Of a stretch of DNA of 6,019 nucleotides, positions 1 through 5,754 are shown in pieces. The position numbers and the translations under genes are program-made. The notes beneath the pieces are model-generated. The model saw only the letters and a list, made by a program, of their open reading frames with translations. It was not told where the DNA came from and ran no database searches. The first letter of the stretch is position 1. Each line of letters begins with the position of its first letter. This DNA comes from Bacteroidota bacterium (GTDB lineage: Bacteria; Bacteroidota; Bacteroidia; Flavobacteriales; Flavobacteriaceae). Location of the stretch: contig JABHYI010000005.1 of the NCBI GenBank assembly GCA_018656255.1, positions 1-6,019 of the forward strand, written 5' to 3'.

Positions 1-899
1 CAGGGGCAAATGACAATGCAAGTGGTATGGCCGGCGCTATAGAAGCTGCAAGAGTACTAAGTAGTTATGAGTTTGATGCCAATATTGTATATCTAGGTTT
101 AAGCGGTGAAGAGCAAGGCCTTTTTGGTGGAGCAGGATTTGCCAGGTATGCTCAAGAGAATAACTGGAATATTATTGGGGTGTTAAACAATGACATGATT
201 GGCAATATAAAAGGAGTAGATGGTGTCATTAGCAATGTAGATTTTAGAATTTTTTCTGAACCTGTACCTCCTACCGAAACACAAAAGCAAAGAAGATTAA
301 GAAGATTTTACGGTGGTGAGGTAGACGGTATTTCGAGGCAATTGGCGCGTTATGTTTTTAAAACCACTAAAACCTATATGCCACAATTAAACCCAATGAT
401 GATTTATAGACTTGATCGTTTTGGCCGTGGAGGACACCATAGACCCTTTAACGATTTAGGATACCCAGCCATACGTATTATGGAAGCTCATGAAAACTAC
501 ACCCAACAACACCAAGATATACGCACAGAAAATGGTATTGAATACGGAGATAAACTAAAATTTGTAAATTTTAATTACGCAAAAAAATTAACAGCTGTAA
601 ACGCTATTTCCATGGCAAGTCTTGCTTGGGCTCCAAAGGCTCCTACAAAAGTAGCTATAGGAGGCATGGTAGCTCCAGCAGTAAAACTTAGATGGGAAAA
701 AACCAAAAATGCAGTTGGCTATAAAATTTACTGGAGAGATACCACATCACCAACTTGGGATTATAGTAGATTTGTAGGTGATGTAGATTACTTTTTATTA
801 GAAGGGGTTGTGATAGATAACTACTTTTTTGGAGTAGCAAGTGTTGGGGAAGATGGTCATGAGAGTGTGGTTGTATTTCCTAGCGAGACTTTCAGATAA
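1..899 (+). CDS. M28-family zinc metallopeptidase, C-terminal part with FnIII-like tail (5' end outside window)
   Basis: This is the C-terminal part of a co-catalytic di-zinc exopeptidase of family M28 (aminopeptidase type). The gene enters from the left edge; the first whole codon is at base 3 and the TAA stop is at 897-899, giving 298 visible residues. The reading opens with GANDNASG, whose Asp (visible residue 4) is the usual metal-bridging ligand. SGEEQG follows (Glu36 and Glu37, general base and zinc ligand), then NNDMIG (Asp64, zinc ligand), GHHRPF and finally NYTQQHQD (His170, last zinc ligand). The first His ligand and any signal peptide lie upstream of the window. Residues from about 210 to the end form a separate beta-rich segment (VKLRWEK, GYKIYWR, YFFGVASVGEDG) typical of a fibronectin type III fold. 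No type IX secretion C-terminal domain is obvious after it. It lies 38 bp upstream of the M1 peptidase gene on the same strand. The family call is secure; the substrate is unknown. Confidence 0.93.
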   Translation, partial: GANDNASGMAGAIEAARVLSSYEFDANIVYLGLSGEEQGLFGGAGFARYAQENNWNIIGVLNNDMIGNIKGVDGVISNVDFRIFSEPVPPTETQKQRRLRRFYGGEVDGISRQLARYVFKTTKTYMPQLNPMMIYRLDRFGRGGHHRPFNDLGYPAIRIMEAHENYTQQHQDIRTENGIEYGDKLKFVNFNYAKKLTAVNAISMASLAWAPKAPTKVAIGGMVAPAVKLRWEKTKNAVGYKIYWRDTTSPTWDYSRFVGDVDYFLLEGVVIDNYFFGVASVGEDGHESVVVFPSETFR

Positions 900-907
900 A
901 AAACCTA

Positions 908-920
908 ACTGTTTAACAGT
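908..920. repeat. 13-bp hyphenated palindrome between M28 and M1 genes
   Basis: ACTGTT and AACAGT flank a single central T in the 38-bp gap between the M28 stop and the M1 start. The flanking bases do not extend the symmetry. As RNA it could only fold into a 4-5 bp stem with a small loop and no T-run follows, so it is not a convincing terminator. It could be an operator half-site pair or chance. Confidence 0.35.
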
Positions 921-937
921 ACAACACAAAAGTATCG

Positions 938-2572
938 ATGAAAAAACTTCTGTTTATTTTTATAATGTTGGGGTATGGTGTAATCGCCATAGCGCAAGAA
1001 AAGTTTACTCTAGCAGATGAGCTTAGAGGATCAATAACCCCACAAAGAGCCTGGTGGGATTTGCAACACTATTCAATAGAGGTTGATGTGCTTGCTCAAA
1101 CAAAATCCTTGTCTGGCACCAATACTATTACCTATACAGTTTTAAGCCCAAATAGTACAATGCAAATAGACTTACAGGAACCTATGAGAATAGATCTTGT
1201 AACTCAAAATGGAAAAAAAGTGGCAGTACAAAGAAATGGAAGCGCACACTTTTTAAAGCTACCAGAACCACAAATAGCTGGGGCACAAAACAAATTAGTG
1301 ATACGGTTCTCTGGAGCTCCAACTGTGGCGCTTAATGCCCCCTGGGACGGAGGTCTTGTGTGGAGTAAAGATAGTAACGGCATTGATTTTATAGCAAGTG
1401 CAAACCAAGGTATTGGCGCCAGTGTATGGTGGCCCGTTAAGGATCACCCACAAGATGAACCAGATAATGGTGTTGATTTATTTATCACAACCTCTAAAGA
1501 CTTGGTGGGCGTTGGAAATGGAAGACTTATAGAAGAAATAAAAAATAAAGACACAAAAACCTGGCATTGGCAGGTAGTAAATCCTATTAATAGTTATGGT
1601 GTGAATATAAACGTAGGAGATTACGTTACTTTTTCTGAAACATACAATGGACTTAACGGAAAACTAGATTTGAGTTATTGGGTTTTAAGAGACAACCTAG
1701 AGATTGCCAAGGAGCAGTTTAAACAGGCTCCTTTAATGCTAGAGGCCTTTGAGTACTGGTTTGGCCCCTACCCTTTTTATGAAGACAGCTTTAAGCTTGT
1801 AGAGGCTCCTTATTTAGGAATGGAACATCAAAGTAGCGTTACCTATGGTAATAAATATAAAAATGGATACCTAGGCAGAGATCTCTCTGGAACTGGTTGG
1901 GGCCTTGAATTTGATTTTATTATTATCCATGAAGCAGGCCACGAGTGGTTTGCAAACAATATCACCAACAAAGATGTTGCAGATATGTGGATTCATGAAG
2001 GATTTACAGCCTATTCAGAAAATCTATACCTCAACTATCATTTCGGTGAAAAAGCAGCTAGTGAGTACGTTATTGGAACTAAAAGAAGCATACAAAACGA
2101 TATTCCGCTCATTGGCACTTACAATAAAAATAATCGTGGCAGCAATGATATGTATTACAAAGGAGCTAACATTTTACATACCCTGAGGCAACTCATAGCA
2201 GATGATCAAAAATGGCGTGCTATACTGCGAGGACTCAATAAAGATTTTTACCACCAAACCGTTACAAGCCATCAAGTTGAAAGGTATATTTCAGAAAAAA
2301 GCGGGATACATTTAACCCAGTTCTGGGAGCAATACCTGCGAACCACAATGATTCCTAACTTGCAGTACAGTATCCAAGAAAACCAGCTTAGATACAGATA
2401 TACAGATATAATACAGGACTTTGATATGCCTGTGCAAGTTAAAATAAACGGAGTTTTAAATTGGATACAACCTACATCCACATGGAAAACCCTAGAAAAC
2501 AATGGGAAAATAAAAACCTTAGATGTACAGCAAGATTTTTTAATTAACTCAAGTTTAATAGAAAAGCAATAG
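938..2572 (+). CDS. Secreted M1-family zinc metallopeptidase (gluzincin aminopeptidase)
   Basis: This is a complete 544-residue M1 peptidase, expected to remove N-terminal residues from peptides in the periplasm or outside the cell. Residues 1-19 form a signal peptide (two Lys, a hydrophobic stretch, A-I-A before Gln20), which supports the ATG at 938. Residues from about 30 to 230 fit the N-terminal beta-sandwich domain. The catalytic domain has the zinc motif HEAGH at 331-335, with the third ligand Glu354 in WIHEGF, giving the correct HExxH-18-E spacing. The amino-terminus-binding motif reads GMEH at 294-297 where classic members have GAMEN, and the transition-state Tyr is probably Tyr406 or Tyr407 in MYYKGAN. 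The protein is much shorter than the roughly 850-900 residue PepN class and seems to lack the large C-terminal helical domain; it ends in a small domain (about 475-540) rather than a sorting tail. It lies 38 bp after the M28 gene, with no strong promoter visible, so co-transcription is likely. No Shine-Dalgarno site is seen, as is usual in Bacteroidota. Peptide preference cannot be read from the sequence. Confidence 0.95.
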   Translation: MKKLLFIFIMLGYGVIAIAQEKFTLADELRGSITPQRAWWDLQHYSIEVDVLAQTKSLSGTNTITYTVLSPNSTMQIDLQEPMRIDLVTQNGKKVAVQRNGSAHFLKLPEPQIAGAQNKLVIRFSGAPTVALNAPWDGGLVWSKDSNGIDFIASANQGIGASVWWPVKDHPQDEPDNGVDLFITTSKDLVGVGNGRLIEEIKNKDTKTWHWQVVNPINSYGVNINVGDYVTFSETYNGLNGKLDLSYWVLRDNLEIAKEQFKQAPLMLEAFEYWFGPYPFYEDSFKLVEAPYLGMEHQSSVTYGNKYKNGYLGRDLSGTGWGLEFDFIIIHEAGHEWFANNITNKDVADMWIHEGFTAYSENLYLNYHFGEKAASEYVIGTKRSIQNDIPLIGTYNKNNRGSNDMYYKGANILHTLRQLIADDQKWRAILRGLNKDFYHQTVTSHQVERYISEKSGIHLTQFWEQYLRTTMIPNLQYSIQENQLRYRYTDIIQDFDMPVQVKINGVLNWIQPTSTWKTLENNGKIKTLDVQQDFLINSSLIEKQ

Positions 2573-2584
2573 TATAAAAAGCAA
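2573..2584. other. 12-bp convergent junction with no visible terminator
   Basis: The TAG stop of the M1 peptidase (2570-2572) and the TGA stop of the leftward YciO-type gene (2585-2587 on the plus strand) are only 12 bp apart. The junction is A-rich on the plus strand and carries the 9-mer AAAAGCAAT twice, at 2562-2570 and 2577-2585, a 15-bp direct spacing. I see no GC-rich hairpin with a T-run in either direction. Transcripts from both sides probably run into the opposing gene, or end by factor-dependent termination inside it. Confidence 0.5.
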
Positions 2585-3202
2585 TCAAAGAGATGAGCTT
2601 CCTTTTCCTTGACGAACCAAAATAGGGGTATCACCCGTAAGGTCTATAACAGTTGAGGCAACATTACCTCCGTAGCCGCCATCTACAACCACATCAACAA
2701 GGTGTTTCCATTTTTCAAAAATAAGTTCAGGATCTGTGGTGTATTCTATAACCTGATCCTCATCTTTGATGGAAGTAGACACAATAGGGTTTCCAAGGGC
2801 GGTAACCATGGCTTGAACAATAACATTGTCTGGCACGCGTATACCAACCTCTTTTTTCTTCTTAAACACACTTGGCAAATTATTATTTCCAGGAAGTATA
2901 AAAGTGTAAGGTCCCGGAAGCGCTCTTTTTAAAAGCTTAAAAGTATTGTTGTCTATTTGTTTCACGTAATCTGAGAGGTTGCTTAGGTCCTTACACACAA
3001 AAGAAAAGTTAGCCTTTGCTAGTTTTACTTTTTTAATTTGAGCGATACGCTCCAGGGCCCGGTTGTTTGTAATATCACAACCTAGTGCATATACCGTATC
3101 ACTTGGGTAAATTACCAAACCACCTTTTTTTATAATCTGTACAACCTTGGCAATATCTCGAGGGTTTGGATTGTCTTCATATATTTTAATAAATGTTGCC
3201 AT
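2585..3202 (-). CDS. yciO: YciO/Sua5/YrdC-family protein (L-threonylcarbamoyladenylate synthase family)
   Basis: This 205-residue protein consists of a single YrdC-type domain. TsaC and Sua5 members make threonylcarbamoyl-AMP from threonine, bicarbonate and ATP, the first step of t6A37 modification of ANN-decoding tRNAs. Visible family blocks are IYPSDTVYALGCD (31-43), the basic segment IKKVK (56-60), FSFVCKDLSNLSDY (66-79), PGPYTFIL (96-103), GIRVPDN (120-126), VSTSI (141-145), DGGYGG (174-179), STVIDLTGDTP (183-193) and VRQGKG (196-201). The run of blocks resembles Escherichia coli YciO more than TsaC, and the Ser-x-Asn of TsaC/Sua5 reads S-I-K here (144-146). It also lacks the extra C-terminal Sua5 domain. 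Whether YciO-type proteins supply the t6A precursor in this organism is therefore uncertain. The ATG start (complement of 3200-3202) lies 30 bp after the helicase stop on the same strand, so it is probably the second gene of a two-gene transcript. The protein has no signal peptide and should be cytoplasmic. Confidence 0.9.
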   Translation of the reverse strand: MATFIKIYEDNPNPRDIAKVVQIIKKGGLVIYPSDTVYALGCDITNNRALERIAQIKKVKLAKANFSFVCKDLSNLSDYVKQIDNNTFKLLKRALPGPYTFILPGNNNLPSVFKKKKEVGIRVPDNVIVQAMVTALGNPIVSTSIKDEDQVIEYTTDPELIFEKWKHLVDVVVDGGYGGNVASTVIDLTGDTPILVRQGKGSSSL

Positions 3203-3232
3203 GGTGCTGGTGTGTTTTATAGGTGTAGCATT

Positions 3233-5551
3233 TTATTCTATAATGCTGAGTTTTGCAAATCTGAGCAGCAACTTTTTTAAGCCACCATTTTCAAAATTAA
3301 TTTCTGCTTTTGTGTCTGCACCAACACCTTCAATTTTGGTTATTTTTCCTTTTCCAAATCTCACATGCTCTACCGTTGTGCCAATATGTAAGTTTGCAGC
3401 TGCAGGATCAAAATTTTTTTCTGCACTACTAGCCACGGGCTTTAATCTGCGCAGTTTGCGAAGTTGCTCTTGGTTTGGTCCCGTTGGTGGGCTTCCAGCT
3501 GCTGGTTTGCGCAGTCGTAATTTACTTTTATCTACCTCTCCAAATATATCTGCATCCAAAAGTGGCTTATAACGATGCTCTGTAACGGGTGTTAAATATT
3601 CCAAATAAGAAGCATCAATTTCTTCTATAAACCTACTAGGCTCTGCATCTATGAGTTTTCCCCACCTGTATCTAGACTGGGTGTAGGTTAAATAAGCCTG
3701 GGTTTCGGCTCTGGTAACTGCTACATAAAACAACCTTCGCTCCTCCTCTAGTTCTGCTCTTGTATTCATGCTCATACCACTTGGAAATAAATCTTCCTCC
3801 ATACCCACAATAAACACATAAGGAAACTCCAAGCCTTTGGCTAGATGAATGGTCATCAGAGCAACACAATCTTCGTCTCCTTTGTCATTATCAAGATCTG
3901 TAGCAAGGGCAACGTCTTCCATAAACTCAGACAAAGAACCAGTGGTGTCTGCCAATTCTTTTTGCTCTTCAACAAAATCACGCATACCATTGAGTAGCTC
4001 TTCTATGTTTTCTATACGGGCAATACCCTCTGGAGTACCATCTTTTTTAAGCTCTGTTAGTATCCCTGTTTTTTTCGCCACGTATTCTGCCATCTGAAAA
4101 GCATCGTAGGTCTTATTTAAAACTTGAAAACTTTGTACCATAGTAACAAAGTCTAACAGCTTTGCTTGTGTCCCTTTATTGATATTAAGCTCTAGTTTAC
4201 TGATGTTTTGCATCACCTCGAAAATAGACCTGTCGTAATGATTTGCAGCCACCATAAGGCGCTCTATGGTGGTTTGCCCAATACCTCTTGCTGGATAATT
4301 AACAACACGCTTTATGGCCTCCTCATCTTTAGGATTAAGCACCAGGCGCAGGTAATACAAGACATCTTTAATCTCTTTGCGCTGGTAGAAACTAAGCCCA
4401 CCATAGATACGATACGGAATGTCTTTTTTACGCAAGGCGTCTTCCATGGCGCGAGACTGCGCATTGGTTCTGTATAAAATTGCAAAATCCCCGTTTTTAA
4501 GCTCCGAGTTTTGTTGGGTTTCAAAAATAGTGCTGGCTACAAAACGACCTTCATCACCATCTGTCATGGTGCGATTTACTTTAATTTTTGGGCCCTGGTC
4601 ATTAGAGGTCCAAACTACCTTGTCTAGTCGTGTTTTGTTTTTTTCAATGATACTATTGGCAGCATTTACAATATTTTTGGTAGATCTATAATTTTGCTCA
4701 AGGCGATAGGTTTTTACATCATCATAATCTTTCTGAAAATTTAAAATATTATTAATATTAGCACCTCTAAAGGCATAGATACTCTGAGCATCATCACCTA
4801 CTACACATATGTTTTGAAACTTGTCACTCAAGGCGCGTACAATTAAATATTGGCTATGGTTGGTATCTTGGTACTCATCTACTAATATGTAACGGAACCT
4901 ATTTTGATATTTTGCCAAAACCTCTGGAAAACGAGTTAAAAGTTCATTGGTTTTTAACAATAAATCATCAAAGTCCATGGCGCCAGCTTTAAAACACTTA
5001 TCCACGTAGCTTTTGTATATATCTCCCAAACGAGGCATTTTGGCCATTGCATCTGCCTCCATTAGTTCAGGGTTATTAAAATAAGCCTTTACAGTAACTA
5101 GGCTATTTTTATAACTAGATATTCTAGAATACACCTGCTTGTATTTATAAATCTCTTTATCTAAGTGCATTTCTTTAATTACAGCACGAATTACACTTTG
5201 AGAATCTTGGGTATCATAAATAGTGAAATTTGAAGGGTAACCAAGCTTACTGGCTTCCATACGAAGTATTTTAGCAAAAACACTATGGAAGGTTCCCATC
5301 CATAAGTTTTTGCCTTCACTGGGGCCAACAATAGTGGATATTCGTTTTTTCATCTCACGTGCTGCCTTATTGGTAAAGGTGAGGGCTAAAATATTAAATG
5401 GATCCACACCCTTAGACATTAAAAAGGCAATTCTGTAGGTAAGTACACGTGTTTTACCTGAGCCAGCTCCGGCAATAACAATCATAGCGCCATCTTTTTG
5501 TATGGTAGGCGCTAACTGAGCTTCGTTTAATTGTTGTAAATATTCTTGCAA
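3233..5551 (-). CDS. uvrD: UvrD/PcrA-type superfamily 1A ATP-dependent 3'-5' DNA helicase
   Basis: This 772-residue helicase unwinds DNA in nucleotide excision and mismatch repair and can displace proteins, including RNA polymerase, from DNA. All SF1A motifs are present in order: Q motif in LNEAQ (8-12), Walker A AGAGSGKT (27-34), Ia LALTFTNKAA (55-64), Ib MGTFHS (85-90), Walker B LVDEYQDT (223-230), III GDDAQSIYAFRG (252-263), IV EQNYRST (285-291), IVa around SFYQRKEIKD (387-396), V TIHLAKGLEFP (567-577) and VI ERRLFYVAVTRA (604-615). A low-complexity basic linker (about 678-715) leads to a C-terminal Tudor-like domain (about 721-772, IGTTVEHVRFGKGKI), which in PcrA/UvrD contacts RNA polymerase. 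The start is unusual: the codon is TTG. Upstream, the frame runs back to an in-frame stop at 5663-5665 with no ATG or GTG, and the next ATG (Met23) would remove the Q motif. The TTG start also gives the length expected for the family. Downstream lies the YciO-type gene after 30 bp. PcrA and UvrD names are interchangeable here. Confidence 0.96.
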   Translation of the reverse strand: MQEYLQQLNEAQLAPTIQKDGAMIVIAGAGSGKTRVLTYRIAFLMSKGVDPFNILALTFTNKAAREMKKRISTIVGPSEGKNLWMGTFHSVFAKILRMEASKLGYPSNFTIYDTQDSQSVIRAVIKEMHLDKEIYKYKQVYSRISSYKNSLVTVKAYFNNPELMEADAMAKMPRLGDIYKSYVDKCFKAGAMDFDDLLLKTNELLTRFPEVLAKYQNRFRYILVDEYQDTNHSQYLIVRALSDKFQNICVVGDDAQSIYAFRGANINNILNFQKDYDDVKTYRLEQNYRSTKNIVNAANSIIEKNKTRLDKVVWTSNDQGPKIKVNRTMTDGDEGRFVASTIFETQQNSELKNGDFAILYRTNAQSRAMEDALRKKDIPYRIYGGLSFYQRKEIKDVLYYLRLVLNPKDEEAIKRVVNYPARGIGQTTIERLMVAANHYDRSIFEVMQNISKLELNINKGTQAKLLDFVTMVQSFQVLNKTYDAFQMAEYVAKKTGILTELKKDGTPEGIARIENIEELLNGMRDFVEEQKELADTTGSLSEFMEDVALATDLDNDKGDEDCVALMTIHLAKGLEFPYVFIVGMEEDLFPSGMSMNTRAELEEERRLFYVAVTRAETQAYLTYTQSRYRWGKLIDAEPSRFIEEIDASYLEYLTPVTEHRYKPLLDADIFGEVDKSKLRLRKPAAGSPPTGPNQEQLRKLRRLKPVASSAEKNFDPAAANLHIGTTVEHVRFGKGKITKIEGVGADTKAEINFENGGLKKLLLRFAKLSIIE

Positions 5552-5654
5552 GGGTTTTCTGAAATTTTTAAGACTCCAAAACAGTTTCGGAATTATGACA
5601 AAATAAGATAATATACTGCATGTGAAAATACGTAAAACTGAGTGATTGAACCCA

Positions 5655-5666
5655 CTGAAATTTCAG
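5655..5666. repeat. 12-bp perfect palindrome, copy 1 of TGAAATTTCA core
   Basis: CTGAAATTTCAG is self-complementary over all 12 bases. Its 10-bp core TGAAATTTCA recurs exactly at 5701-5710, 45 bp further right, about four helical turns away. A partial copy (TGAAATTT) lies at 5560-5567, close to the helicase start. Paired dyads in a divergent promoter region could bind a dimeric regulator, but AT-rich palindromes also arise by chance. Confidence 0.45.
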
Positions 5667-5700
5667 AATTTATAAACAAACAAAGCTGGGGTATTATTTA

Positions 5701-5710
5701 TGAAATTTCA
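5701..5710. repeat. 10-bp perfect palindrome, copy 2 of TGAAATTTCA core
   Basis: TGAAATTTCA is an exact repeat of the core at 5656-5665. It ends one base before the only -7-like box upstream of the M20 gene (5712-5719), so a protein bound here would cover the promoter spacer. That would suit repression, but this is inference from position only. Confidence 0.45.
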
Positions 5711-5711
5711 A

Positions 5712-5719
5712 TATCTTTA
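5712..5719 (+). promoter_or_regulatory. Weak candidate -7 promoter box for M20 gene
   Basis: TATCTTTA differs at the last base from the Bacteroidota -7 consensus TAnnTTTG and lies 35 bp upstream of the M20 start codon. No TTTG-like -33 element is found at the proper distance upstream, so the match is weak. Confidence 0.25.
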
Positions 5720-5723
5720 AGGC

Positions 5724-5741
5724 TTAATTTATGTAAATTAA
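5724..5741. repeat. 8-2-8 inverted repeat just before M20 start
   Basis: TTAATTTA and TAAATTAA are exact reverse complements separated by TG. The dyad ends 13 bp before the ATG of the M20 gene, and its left arm overlaps a second odd-centred palindrome, TTAAGGCTTAA, at 5717-5727. Because it is made only of A-T pairs in both arms, an RNA hairpin would be weak. It lies in the 5' leader if the -7 box at 5712-5719 is real. Confidence 0.45.
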
Positions 5742-5754
5742 ATCTACAACTGCC

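Larger units (their letters stand above)
5552..5754. promoter_or_regulatory. Divergent intergenic region between helicase and M20 gene
   Basis: These 203 bp separate two divergently transcribed genes and should hold the promoters of both. The region is very AT-rich and contains no credible gene. It holds an unusual concentration of short perfect palindromes (5655-5666, 5701-5710, 5717-5727, 5724-5741), listed separately where they stand alone. No clear match to the Bacteroidota promoter pair (TTTG near -33 with TAnnTTTG near -7) is seen on the minus strand for the helicase. One imperfect -7-like box is seen on the plus strand. The regulatory role follows from the gene arrangement; the exact promoter positions are not determined. 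Confidence 0.6.

Noticed and set aside
1905..2186. 93-codon open frame inside the M1 peptidase gene, same strand
   Set aside because: It lies wholly in another frame of a gene with intact catalytic motifs, and its translation shows no recognisable domain.
2272..2634. 120-codon minus-strand open frame over the M1 3' end
   Set aside because: It overlaps the M1 coding region and the end of the YciO-type gene. Its Cys/Phe-rich translation is typical of an antisense shadow.
3147..3572. 141-codon plus-strand open frame opposite the helicase C-terminus
   Set aside because: It is antisense to the Tudor-like domain and linker and to the YciO-type start. Its Ser/Phe-rich composition is that of a shadow frame and no motif is present.
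3233..5551. Possibility that the helicase belongs to a defence system (UvrD-like helicases occur in several)
   Set aside because: The full PcrA/UvrD motif order, standard length, Tudor-like tail and housekeeping neighbour point to the repair helicase. No nuclease, TIR or other defence partner is adjacent.
5568..5621. 17-codon minus-strand ATG frame upstream of the helicase, considered as the true start or a leader peptide
   Set aside because: It is out of frame with the helicase and ends in TAA at 5568-5570 before reaching it. No coding signature or attenuator structure supports a leader peptide.
5700..5720. Six-codon ATG frame upstream of the M20 gene
   Set aside because: It is too short to assess and arises from the palindrome sequence; no sign of translational coupling.
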